Assembly: GCF_003024515.2 (NCBI RefSeq)
Contig: NZ_PYIX02000020.1
Coordinates: 16,226 to 80,225 of the forward strand
Direction of reading: 5' to 3'
DNA length: 64,000 bases
DNA from: Acinetobacter sichuanensis
GTDB taxonomy: Bacteria > Pseudomonadota > Gammaproteobacteria > Pseudomonadales > Moraxellaceae
Part shown: in pieces, positions 1 to 9,616 of the stretch
Position numbering within the stretch: position 1 is the first letter of the stretch
Layout of the letters: the number at the start of each line of letters is the position of its first letter
The notes under the pieces: generated by a model
What the model saw: only the letters and a program-made list of their open reading frames with translations
What the model was told of the DNA's origin: nothing
The model's database searches: none
Made by a program: the position numbers and the translations under genes

Positions 1-1486
<1,486 letters not shown>

Positions 1487-1567
1487 GAAATAAAAGGCAT
1501 AAAAAAATTATGGTTTTTATTGTAGACAGATAAAAAAATGATTCAACCTAGTAAATTAGTAGGAATT

Positions 1568-1978
1568 TCAATAATTTTCAGCCTCAAGCTGTTTTAAAAT
1601 TTCACAATGATGAATACTTTGTGAATTAGGGCAAGATGCTCTTAGTTGAATCAGTTGTGATTGAAATTTTATTAATTCATCAATTTTATCAGTAACTTGT
1701 TGAATATGATCTTCAATCATAACATTGACTTTTTCACAGCTTTGATTTGGATTTTGTTCAAGTTCGATTAAGGTTTGGATTTCTGATAATGAAATATCAA
1801 GTGCTCGACAACGTTTAATAAAGACTAATCGTTTGATGCTATTTTCATCATAATAGCGATAATTATTCGCTGCACGAAAGCTGGGTTGAAGCAATTTTCT
1901 CTTTTCATAAAAGCGGATGGTATCGGAACTTAAGCCAGTTTTTAGGGCTAAATCTTTAATTAAATAATGTGTCTTCAT
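1568..1978 (-). CDS. MerR-family metal-responsive regulator (CadR/PbrR-like)
   Basis: 136 aa. The N-terminal winged helix (YLIKDLALKTGLSSDTIRFYEKRKLL, then NNYRYYDE) is the MerR DNA-binding domain. It is followed by a long dimerisation helix (about residues 75-112) and a C-terminal loop with cysteines (SCEKVN, RASCPNSQ, HHCEIL), the layout of Cd/Zn/Pb sensors. It is divergent from a cation diffusion facilitator gene, with a long-spacer promoter and dyad between them, so it most likely activates that exporter on metal binding and represses itself. Which metal is sensed cannot be read from sequence; CadR-like is the best guess. Confidence 0.85.
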   Translation of the reverse strand: MKTHYLIKDLALKTGLSSDTIRFYEKRKLLQPSFRAANNYRYYDENSIKRLVFIKRCRALDISLSEIQTLIELEQNPNQSCEKVNVMIEDHIQQVTDKIDELIKFQSQLIQLRASCPNSQSIHHCEILKQLEAENY

Positions 1979-1983
1979 TGTGC

Positions 1984-2014
1984 TTGACCTTGGAGTTACT
2001 TCATAGTTTTGAAT
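1984..2014 (+). promoter_or_regulatory. MerR-type promoter and operator for the CDF gene
   Basis: A -35 box TTGACC (1984-1989) and a -10-like TTGAAT (2009-2014) are separated by 19 bases, the over-long spacing typical of MerR-activated promoters. Within the spacer an imperfect dyad (ACCTTGGAG at 1987-1995, CTTCATAGT at 1999-2007; 6 of 9 positions match) fits a MerR operator. Boxes and dyad are seen; regulation is inferred from family knowledge. Confidence 0.7.
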
Positions 2015-2043
2015 AAGAATAATACATCATGAGGACTTTGAAA

Positions 2044-2670
2044 ATGGCATGTACTTGTAGTCATGAACCTGCACCTAAACAACCCAATAGCAAGTTTCGT
2101 ACAGCACTTTGGATTGCGTTGGTGATTAATCTTGCTATGTTTTTTGTCGAGTTAATTGGTGGTGCATATGCACATTCTTCTGCGTTATGGGCAGACTCAC
2201 TCGATTTTTTTGGTGATGCCGTAAATTATGCCATTTCTTTGGCTGTTTTAGGTGCAAGTTTATATTGGCGTGCTACTGTTGCATTGGCTAAAGGTATTGT
2301 GATGGCAACTTTTGGTTTAGTGGTGATTGTTAAAGTCATTTACGCTTATATACAAGGCATTCCACCTGAAGCATTAACAATGGGTGCAATAGGCATATTA
2401 GCGCTGATTGCAAATGTGGTTTCTGCGGTTGTGTTATATGCATTTCGTGATGGTGACTCAAATATGCGTTCAGTCTGGTTGTGTAGTCGTAATGATGCCA
2501 TTGGAAATGTTGCGGTAATTATGGCGGCAATAGGTGTTTTTGGCACAGGAAGTATGTTTCCTGACATTATTGTTGCAGTAATTATGGCTGTTTTAGGTTT
2601 GACAGGAGGTTATCAAGTGATTAAAAAAGCACAAGAAGAACGAAAAACAGAAGTTCATTTGAGCCATTAA
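2044..2670 (+). CDS. Cation diffusion facilitator (metal exporter), short form
   Basis: 208 aa from the ATG at 2044, chosen because GAGGA (2031-2035) lies 8 bases upstream; an ATG at 2029 in frame has no ribosome site. The protein is an inner-membrane CDF transporter: it has a Cys/His-rich start (MACTCSHE), about six membrane segments, and the paired polar motifs of helices 2 and 5 (ADSLDFFGDA and SRNDAIGN) that form the metal site. It ends soon after the last helix, so the usual cytoplasmic C-terminal metal-binding domain is absent. The substrate is probably Zn, Cd or Co, exported by proton antiport. It is controlled by the divergent MerR gene. Confidence 0.85.
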   Translation: MACTCSHEPAPKQPNSKFRTALWIALVINLAMFFVELIGGAYAHSSALWADSLDFFGDAVNYAISLAVLGASLYWRATVALAKGIVMATFGLVVIVKVIYAYIQGIPPEALTMGAIGILALIANVVSAVVLYAFRDGDSNMRSVWLCSRNDAIGNVAVIMAAIGVFGTGSMFPDIIVAVIMAVLGLTGGYQVIKKAQEERKTEVHLSH

Positions 2671-2685
2671 AAGACAATTTTGCAC

Positions 2686-2711
2686 AAGACCACTCATTTG
2701 TGGTCTTTTTT
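2686..2711 (+). terminator. Rho-independent terminator
   Basis: AAGACCAC (2686-2693), a 6-base loop, GTGGTCTT (2700-2707) and a T run. It closes the metal-exporter transcript. Confidence 0.85.
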
Positions 2712-2943
2712 ATTACTTGATTCAGTAAGATTGATTTATAGCCTAAAAAGACAAATTTGTGATTTGAACAATAAAAATTATTTAAAAAAGAATAGAGTTC
2801 ATTGCATTATTGAATGTATATTAAGAAAAATGATATTTAATAAAAAATGAAAAAATCAGGACATTTCTCTATTTTAATTTTTGATATTTAGGCTAAGATG
2901 CTTTTAATTACAAATTTTAAAATTGATAAAAAAGGACAGAATG

Positions 2944-3582
2944 ATGAGAAGATTACCTGTTTATTTATTGCTAGATACCTCAGGATCTATGTTAGGTGAG
3001 CCGATAGAAGCCGTAAAAAATGGGGTCGAAATGTTAGTTTCATCTTTAAGACAAGACCCTTATGCTTTAGAAACTGCATATCTTTCGATTATTAGTTTTG
3101 ATACCAAAGCAAAGCAGTTAATGCCATTGACTGAATTAGCCATGTTTAATACACCTAACTTACAAGCAACAGGTACAACTCAACTGGGTGAAGCACTGTC
3201 TTTGTTGGCAGATCAAATAGAGCGAGAAGTCCAAAAAACCACGCCAGATACACGAGGAGACTGGAAACCATTGGTTTTTATTATGACAGATGGTGCGCCC
3301 ACAGATGATTGGAAAAAAGGTTTTGAAAAATTAAAAAAAGTTAAAACAGGTATGGTGATTGCATGTGCAGCAGGACACAATGCTGAAACTGCAATTTTAA
3401 AGCAAATTACAGAAGTTGTTGTGGAGTTAGCGACAGCAGACTCAAATACCATCAAAGCATTTTTTAAATGGGTATCTGCAAGTATTTCAACAGGCAGTCA
3501 GAAAGTAGATGCAGGTCAAAAAGAAGTGACGGGTTTAAGTGATTTACCACCACCGCCACCAGAAGTGAATGTTGTATTGTAG
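2944..3582 (+). CDS. terY: TerY-type VWA domain protein 1
   Basis: 212 aa. It is a single von Willebrand factor A domain of the TerY family with a complete MIDAS metal site: DTSGS near residues 11-15, a threonine in TGTTQLGEA and the aspartate of MTDGAPTD. Start chosen at the second of two adjacent ATGs: AAGGA (2932-2936) is then 7 bases away, and the protein begins MRRLPVY like its two paralogs. It ends in a proline-rich tail (LPPPPPEVNVVL) that also closes the second TerY. TerY proteins are linked in many genomes to a PP2C phosphatase and a kinase, as here; they are thought to be Mg-dependent scaffolds in Ter stress signalling. Cytoplasmic; no signal peptide. Confidence 0.9.
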   Translation: MRRLPVYLLLDTSGSMLGEPIEAVKNGVEMLVSSLRQDPYALETAYLSIISFDTKAKQLMPLTELAMFNTPNLQATGTTQLGEALSLLADQIEREVQKTTPDTRGDWKPLVFIMTDGAPTDDWKKGFEKLKKVKTGMVIACAAGHNAETAILKQITEVVVELATADSNTIKAFFKWVSASISTGSQKVDAGQKEVTGLSDLPPPPPEVNVVL

Positions 3583-3667
3583 TTTTGAGTCTTTATAGGC
3601 TTGGACAATGAAATTCTAGGTTTCAATTGCCCTCAAATTTTTAACGAAAAACAAAAAGGAAAATAAC

Positions 3668-4309
3668 GTGGGAATTACACTCGCAAAAGGACAAGGTCTT
3701 TCATTAGAAAAAGCAGACAATAACCTGTCATTGGTAACCATTGGATTAGGTTGGGATATTGCTGAGCAGAAAAAAGGCTTTTTAGGTGGGCTATTTGGTG
3801 GGCAAACTGCTGAATACGACTTAGATGTCATCGCTTTTTTATGTGATAACAATGGCAAGGTTCAAAATTTGGGGCGAGATGCTTCAGGGCATCCGACATT
3901 AAATAATAGTGATGTAATTTTTTTCAATAATTTAAAACATCCATCAGGTCATATTTGGTTAACAGGAGATAACCGAACAGGTGCGGGTGATGGTGATGAT
4001 GAACAAATTATTGTGAAATTAAATTCATTATCAACTGCTTATCATAAAATTGTTTTTATTGTGCAAATTTATGAAGGAAATAAAAATAAACAACATTTTG
4101 GTCAGGTACAAAATGCTTTCATTCGTGCTGTTGATGCGTCGGGTAAAGAAATGGTACGTTTTAACTTATCAGGGCAAGGGCAGTATGAACAACAACGATC
4201 ATTACTTTTTGCTGAATTAGTACGTGAAAATTCAGGTTGGAAATTTAATGCGATAGGTTCATCTTCACCTTCAGATAATTTTGTTGAATGGCTAAAAGAT
4301 TACGTTTAA
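3668..4309 (+). CDS. TerD-family calcium-binding stress protein (TerX/TerZ-like)
   Basis: 213 aa with a GTG start 7 bases after AAGGA (3656-3660). It is a full TerD domain: N-terminal GITLAKGQGLSLEK, the DLDVIAFL strand, and the calcium-binding acidic loop GDNRTGAGDGDDE near residue 100. A glycine-rich insert (GFLGGLFGGQ) near residues 37-46 is shared with the last TerD gene of the cluster at 20726 and marks a subtype separate from the two compact TerD proteins. It lies between TerY1 and TerY2 in the same direction. TerD proteins are associated with tellurite, phage and colicin tolerance; the molecular job is unsettled. Confidence 0.9.
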   Translation: MGITLAKGQGLSLEKADNNLSLVTIGLGWDIAEQKKGFLGGLFGGQTAEYDLDVIAFLCDNNGKVQNLGRDASGHPTLNNSDVIFFNNLKHPSGHIWLTGDNRTGAGDGDDEQIIVKLNSLSTAYHKIVFIVQIYEGNKNKQHFGQVQNAFIRAVDASGKEMVRFNLSGQGQYEQQRSLLFAELVRENSGWKFNAIGSSSPSDNFVEWLKDYV

Positions 4310-4345
4310 AACTAGACCTAAATCGTTAAATAGATAGAGAATAAT

Positions 4346-4980
4346 ATGCGTCGACTCCCTGTTTATATTTTATTGGATACTTCTGGCTCTATGCGAGGAG
4401 AGCCAATTCACTCTGTAAATGTTGGTTTACAGTCGATGCTGAGTGCATTAAGGCAAGACCCTTATGCACTTGAAAGTGTATATCTCAGTGTGATTACTTT
4501 TGATATGCAAGCAAAGATTTATTTACCTTTGACACCTTTAGATCAAGTGCAATTGCCTGATATTGAAGTTCCAAGTGTTGGTGCAACATTTATGGGTGCC
4601 GCACTTGAATTATTGGCTGAAGATGTGCAAAAAAATATTAAAAAAAGTACAGAAGATCAAAAAGGAGACTGGCGACCTTTACTTTTTTTAATGACTGATG
4701 GCTCACCTTCAGATGTTTATGCGTATCAGCAAATCATTCCTACGATTCAACAACTTAATTTTGCTACAATTGTTGCTGTGCCGCAGGACCTAAAGCAAAA
4801 ACTGAAGCTTTACAGCAACTGACTTCACAAGTGGTTGTGTTGGATTCGATGGACTCAAGTTCTTTTGCGAGCTTTTTTAAATGGGTATCAGCGAGCGTTG
4901 TTGCGGGAAGTAGTAGTGCTGGTGTTGTTGATAATATTGAATTGCCACCACCACCTTCTGAGATCCAATTGGTGTTGTAA
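4346..4980 (+). pseudogene. terY: TerY-type VWA protein 2, frameshifted
   Basis: The first frame gives MRRLPVYILL with an intact DTSGS metal motif and MTDGSPSD, then goes out of frame after IVAV near 4777 and stops at 4822. Reading on from GCCGCAGGA in the next frame restores a TerY ending (AAGPKAKTEALQQL, FFKWVSASV, then LPPPPSEIQLVL) down to the TAA at 4978. Comparison with TerY1 (MVIACAAGHN) indicates that one base, probably a T in GCTTGT, is missing at 4777/4778. With that base the product would be 211 aa. Whether this is a true mutation or an assembly error cannot be told here. The truncated product would keep most MIDAS residues but lose the last helices and the proline tail. Confidence 0.85.
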
Positions 4981-5118
4981 TAGACGTGGTTGTAATATGC
5001 GTGACTGAACAGGTTTTTACTGATTGTATATCTGTAATGTCATGATTTTCTGATTTTAAATTTACACTCAAATACAGATTTTATAATAGGCAACGAATAA
5101 CAATAAAAGGGTGATTTT

Positions 5119-6171
5119 ATGCGTCGACTACCAGTATTTTTTATGATTGATTGTTCAGAGTCTATGGCTGGACAACCCTTAAAAGCAGTACAAGAGGGGG
5201 TAGATTTTATTATGAGTAGTCTACGCACCGACCCTTATGCTTTAGAAACTGTATATATTTCTGTCATTGCTTATGCTGGTATTGTACGAACTTTAGTCCC
5301 ATTAACAGAGTTATTTGCTTATCAAAAATGTGAATTACCCTTAGGTGGTGGAACACATTTAGGTAAAGCCTTACAGCATTTAGGCAGAGAAATTGATCGT
5401 TCAGTGATTAAAACCACAGCAGATGTCAAAGGAGATTGGAAACCCGTCGTTTACTTATTTACCGATGGTCGCCCTACGGACGAGTACCAAAGTACGATAC
5501 AAGAATGGAAAGCTCAATATGGTCATCGAGTGACGATGATTGTCATTGGATTGGGTCAAGATGTTGATTTTTCAATTTTAAAAGAATTAACAGAGCATTG
5601 TATTTCAGTCGATCAAATTGATCATGAATATGTCAAAGGTTTATGTAAATGGATTAGTGCATCAGTCGTATCACAAAGTGTGAGTGTAGCAAAATTTCAA
5701 AATGCCGAAGAGTTGCTTCCACTTGATCAGCGTTATATGAATTTAGCCAAATCAAAATTAACATTTAGAAAAAGTCATGCTGATGATCGAGTGGTCACAT
5801 TTGTTGGACGTTGTCAAAAATTACATCACCCTTATCTTTTAAAATATAGCCGAAATTTACAATATGGTGGTTTATCTGATTTAAATATTAATCTTTATAA
5901 TTTTAAGTTAGAAGCCTGTGAAGCCATTAGTGAAGAGTATTTTAGTTGGACAGATCATAGTGCAGAAAAACCACAAATTAATACTTCAAAATTAGAAGGT
6001 TGGTCGCAATGCCCACACTGTTATGCCGATACCGCTTTTGCGATGTGTGGTTGTGGTAATTTGATGTGTTATGACGGCTATAGCGAGTATGTAACTTGCC
6101 CGTGGTGTCATCGTCAAATTAGCTTTTCCACAGAGGGCGGCGATTTTGATTTAACACGTGGGCAAGGTTAG
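5119..6171 (+). CDS. terY: TerY-type VWA protein 3 with C-terminal zinc-ribbon (TerY-C)
   Basis: 350 aa. A VWA domain (about residues 1-205) with MIDAS residues DCSES, GGGTHLG and TDGRPTD is followed by a linker and a C-terminal cysteine-rich domain (about 290-340) with CPHC, CGCGNLMC and CPWC pairs, i.e. the TerY-C double zinc ribbon. This is the longer TerY type that travels with a PP2C phosphatase and a kinase as the TerY-P triad; both partner genes follow directly. It starts MRRLPVF like its paralogs, with AAGGG upstream. Probably the adaptor of the triad. Confidence 0.9.
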   Translation: MRRLPVFFMIDCSESMAGQPLKAVQEGVDFIMSSLRTDPYALETVYISVIAYAGIVRTLVPLTELFAYQKCELPLGGGTHLGKALQHLGREIDRSVIKTTADVKGDWKPVVYLFTDGRPTDEYQSTIQEWKAQYGHRVTMIVIGLGQDVDFSILKELTEHCISVDQIDHEYVKGLCKWISASVVSQSVSVAKFQNAEELLPLDQRYMNLAKSKLTFRKSHADDRVVTFVGRCQKLHHPYLLKYSRNLQYGGLSDLNINLYNFKLEACEAISEEYFSWTDHSAEKPQINTSKLEGWSQCPHCYADTAFAMCGCGNLMCYDGYSEYVTCPWCHRQISFSTEGGDFDLTRGQG

Positions 6172-6205
6172 AGTATCTTAAAATGGGTCATTTTAGAGGG
6201 ATATT

Positions 6206-7957
6206 ATGCAAGAGTTAGCGTGTAAAATAAAAAAAATTTTAGCAGTCAATGATCTTGGTTTGGATGAACAATTTATTGATTTCTTTAAAACAGAGCAGCA
6301 GTTACAACAACTATCTAGACTGATCTCTGAATTAAAAAAACAAAGTTCAATACAACCTGTACTCAATACGATTTCAGAACCTCATCAAGTTGAAAATAAA
6401 ACTGAAATCGCATCACAAGATGTCATGATAGACAAAGCCTTAGATTTAAATATTGAAAATGCGGTCATTGTGGTTGAACCTGAACCAACTAAAAACAACT
6501 TAGATGTAGAAGATAAAGAACAAGATCATTTAGAAAAAAATACAGCACTTTTATTTGACGCTCAGCTTGACCAGAAAATTGATTTAGAACTGACCCAAGA
6601 ACATTTTATTATAGAGACAGAGCAAAATGAGCAAGATCAATTGAAATTAAGTGAGATTTTAATTGTTCCAGAGCAAGCTCGTACTGTACCTGAACAACAA
6701 GCACAAATTGAAAAAAATAGAGCAGAGATTACAGATGTGTTTAAATCAAAAATGATCAATGAGTTAAAATTCCAAGTAGATAATGCACGTGCAGGGCAGG
6801 AATATTGCTCAAAAATTCAAGTGATATCTGCATTAGTACCAGAAAATATTGAATTTATTACTGAAAGTTTTAAATTTCCCAATGAGCAATTTCAGTTTGA
6901 TGAACAATCACAAAGTATTCAAGGTCAACCCACTGAAGCTGACGAGTTTAATTTTTCATTTCAATATCGTGTGAATCATGAAATATATACAGGACAATGC
7001 CGTATCAATGTAATTCCAGACCCTCGTAGTTTATGGAAAGTGATAGAGCCTAAAGAAGGTCAAGCTTTTATTAAACTTCATACGGATCAATTGTGCATTG
7101 ATACAGAAAATTATCAATTAATTGCAGCAAGTCGTCGTGGACGTTCACATGAACATGCGGGCAGTTTTAGAGATGATGATTTTTGTATTGCACATATTGC
7201 AAAAAGCTCTTGGTCTATTTTAGCCGTTGCAGATGGAGCAGGAAGTGCTGAATATTCTCGTGAAGGTTCTCGTGTTGCTGTAGAGATTGTACAAAAAGAA
7301 TTTCAACGATATTTTAATGAATATACGATTGATGCTTTAGATGCTGATATTAAGCTATGGCAAGTAGATCAGCCGCAAGAAGCTGAAACACAACGTATTG
7401 CGAATAAATTAAATCAACAATTTTATAATGTATATTATGAAATTTATCGTTCTATTTTGACGCAACTCGATCAACTTGCACAAGAAATGAATGTTGCAGC
7501 GAAAGCATTTTCGACTACACTTTTGGTTGCGGTGATTTATCAACATCCTGAAAAAAATCTAATCAGTACTTTTTCAGTTGGAGACGGCGCTATTGCTGTT
7601 CTTAGTGACGATATGGTACGCATGATGAATGTTGCTGATGGTGGTGAATATGCAGGGCAGACTAAGTTTTTAGATCGTAGTATTCATCATGAGTTAGGTA
7701 GTCGTATCAAAATTGGCTGTTTTAAAGATTTAAATGCCGTATTGCTAATGACCGATGGTATTTCAGATCCAGTTTTTGAAACAGATGCGGGTTTGGCAAA
7801 TCAGCAAAAATGGCTAGATTTATATGCAGAATTACAACCTATTTTTGCTCAAACTCAACCTGAGCAAGCGCTTTTAGAATGGATGCATTTCTTTAAAACA
7901 GGGCATCATGATGATCGTACTTTAGCGGCATTATGGAAGAAATCTTCTGAAAAATAG
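6206..7957 (+). CDS. PP2C-family protein phosphatase of the TerY-P triad
   Basis: 583 aa. Residues 1 to about 190 are charged, Glu/Gln-rich and low in hydrophobic order, probably a flexible or coiled segment. Residues about 200-270 look like a beta-sandwich (Ig/cadherin-like) domain. From about residue 305 a PP2C domain is clear: SHEHAGSFRDDDF, VADGAGSAEYSREGSR, FSVGDGAIAV and LLMTDGISDP, with the aspartates that bind two Mn/Mg ions. It should remove phosphates from Ser/Thr, presumably those added by the kinase encoded next. It has AGAGGG upstream and sits 34 bases after terY3, so one operon is likely. Confidence 0.9.
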   Translation: MQELACKIKKILAVNDLGLDEQFIDFFKTEQQLQQLSRLISELKKQSSIQPVLNTISEPHQVENKTEIASQDVMIDKALDLNIENAVIVVEPEPTKNNLDVEDKEQDHLEKNTALLFDAQLDQKIDLELTQEHFIIETEQNEQDQLKLSEILIVPEQARTVPEQQAQIEKNRAEITDVFKSKMINELKFQVDNARAGQEYCSKIQVISALVPENIEFITESFKFPNEQFQFDEQSQSIQGQPTEADEFNFSFQYRVNHEIYTGQCRINVIPDPRSLWKVIEPKEGQAFIKLHTDQLCIDTENYQLIAASRRGRSHEHAGSFRDDDFCIAHIAKSSWSILAVADGAGSAEYSREGSRVAVEIVQKEFQRYFNEYTIDALDADIKLWQVDQPQEAETQRIANKLNQQFYNVYYEIYRSILTQLDQLAQEMNVAAKAFSTTLLVAVIYQHPEKNLISTFSVGDGAIAVLSDDMVRMMNVADGGEYAGQTKFLDRSIHHELGSRIKIGCFKDLNAVLLMTDGISDPVFETDAGLANQQKWLDLYAELQPIFAQTQPEQALLEWMHFFKTGHHDDRTLAALWKKSSEK

Positions 7958-8020
7958 TACGGGTTGTGGAAAATAATCTAGTTTTGAACTAAAAATATTT
8001 AAAAATCAGGTAGTCAAGCA

Positions 8021-9550
8021 ATGTCGGCAAAAATCGTAAAATGTACTACAGTTGATGGACGTCCAATCGAATTTGTAGATGAGGTGATTGGATCAGGTGC
8101 CATGAAAGATGTCTATTTTTCACCTGATCGTAGTTATGTTGTATGTTTTTTTAGTAAAGAAAAAAATAAATTTTATGAGTCTAAAGCTGCATTTGAACAG
8201 CAAAAAGACCGCTTAAAAGAAATTGTGGGTAATAAATGGCAAGGTATTTTTAATGGTGTAGGTGGTGATTATTGGAAAAATATTTTTTGTTGGCCAGATG
8301 GTTTGATTGAGCATAATAATCTACTTGGAATTACGGCTCCAACGTATAAAAAACAGTTTTTCTTTGATTATGGCTCAAAAAATAATGATTTTTTAAATAT
8401 TAAAGGGAAAGAAAAAGAAGGAAAGTGGTTTGCAAGTGCGAATAATCAAAACCGTTTCTTGGATGATCGAGAAAAAGGAACTTGGTTAAATTATTTAAAA
8501 ATCAGTATATTGATATCACGTGCAGTACGTCGCATGCATGCTGCGGGTTTGGCACATTCAGACTTATCCTATAAAAATGTGTTGATAGATCCTGTGACAG
8601 GGAGTGCCTGCGTAATAGATGTTGATGGTTTGGTTGTACCAGGGAAATTTCCACCTGATGTTGTAGGAACGCCAGACTTTATTGCGCCTGAAGTGGTGAT
8701 GACAAGCCATTTATCTAAACACGATCCTCAGCGTATTTTACCCAGTATTGCTACAGATAAGCATGCACTTGCAGTATTGATTTATATGTATTTACTGTAT
8801 AGACATCCTTTGCGTGGTGGTAAAATTCATGATGTAGATGATCCACAAAAAGATGAAAATCTAGCGATGGGAGAACGTGCTTTATTTGTTGAGCATCCAA
8901 CAGATCAAAGTAATCGAGTAAAAGCGAGTCAACTCAAACCTTCACAGTTACCTTGGGCTGATCCCGCACAAATTCCCTATACTGTGACAGGACCTTATTT
9001 AACTGAGTTATTTAATCGAAGTTTTATTGATGGTCTACATGATCCTAGCAAGCGCCCTTCAGCAAATGAATGGGAAACAGCTTTAGTGAAAACAGTAGAC
9101 TTGGTACAACCTTGTTTAAATTCAGCATGTAGTCATAAGTGGTATGTATTTGATAATACGACAAAACCGAGTTGTCCATTTTGTAAAACAGCATTTACAG
9201 GAAAACTCCCTATTCTAAATTTATATTCAGCGCGACAAGGTTCAAGTTATCGTCCTGATAACCATCGTTTAATGGTATGGACAGGGCAGTCTTTGTTTGC
9301 TTGGCATGCCAATAGTATGATTGCACCAAATGAGCGTTTAACGGCTGAACAAACAAAACGTAAAGGGTATTTTGTATTACATCAAGATCGTTGGTGGTTG
9401 GTCAATGAAGACTTAGCTGACTTGACTGATGTCCGTACCAAGACTTCTATTCCAATTGGTGGAAAAGTAGAACTTACAGATGGCGCACAAATTTTATTAT
9501 CTAAACAGGATGGTGGGCGTTTGGTGGTGGTGCAAATGGTTGAGGCTTAG
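8021..9550 (+). CDS. Protein kinase of the TerY-P triad with C-terminal zinc ribbon
   Basis: 509 aa. A eukaryotic-like kinase fold covers about residues 15-350: glycine-rich start VIGSGAMKDVYF, catalytic loop HSDLSYKNV, metal loop IDVDGL in place of DFG, and FIAPEV in place of APE. The usual beta-3 lysine (VAIK) is not obvious; the equivalent stretch reads YVVCFFSKE. Then comes a zinc ribbon (PCLNSACSHKW, CPFCKTAF, about residues 365-395) and a beta-rich C-terminal domain. It is the kinase partner of the phosphatase just upstream, last gene of this arm. Substrates are unknown; the TerY and TerD proteins are candidates by context only. Confidence 0.85.
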   Translation: MSAKIVKCTTVDGRPIEFVDEVIGSGAMKDVYFSPDRSYVVCFFSKEKNKFYESKAAFEQQKDRLKEIVGNKWQGIFNGVGGDYWKNIFCWPDGLIEHNNLLGITAPTYKKQFFFDYGSKNNDFLNIKGKEKEGKWFASANNQNRFLDDREKGTWLNYLKISILISRAVRRMHAAGLAHSDLSYKNVLIDPVTGSACVIDVDGLVVPGKFPPDVVGTPDFIAPEVVMTSHLSKHDPQRILPSIATDKHALAVLIYMYLLYRHPLRGGKIHDVDDPQKDENLAMGERALFVEHPTDQSNRVKASQLKPSQLPWADPAQIPYTVTGPYLTELFNRSFIDGLHDPSKRPSANEWETALVKTVDLVQPCLNSACSHKWYVFDNTTKPSCPFCKTAFTGKLPILNLYSARQGSSYRPDNHRLMVWTGQSLFAWHANSMIAPNERLTAEQTKRKGYFVLHQDRWWLVNEDLADLTDVRTKTSIPIGGKVELTDGAQILLSKQDGGRLVVVQMVEA

Positions 9551-9573
9551 CGCTTATTGTTCAATATAGATTT

Positions 9574-9607
9574 AAAAAAAATGGCGAAAATTTTCGCCAT
9601 TTTCGCT
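9574..9607. terminator. Bidirectional terminator between convergent Ter arms
   Basis: A perfect palindrome AATGGCGAAAA/TTTTCGCCATT (9580-9601) with an A run on the left and T-rich sequence on the right. It can stop transcripts from both the kinase gene and the opposing lyase gene. Confidence 0.8.
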
Positions 9608-9616
9608 ATTTAAGTT

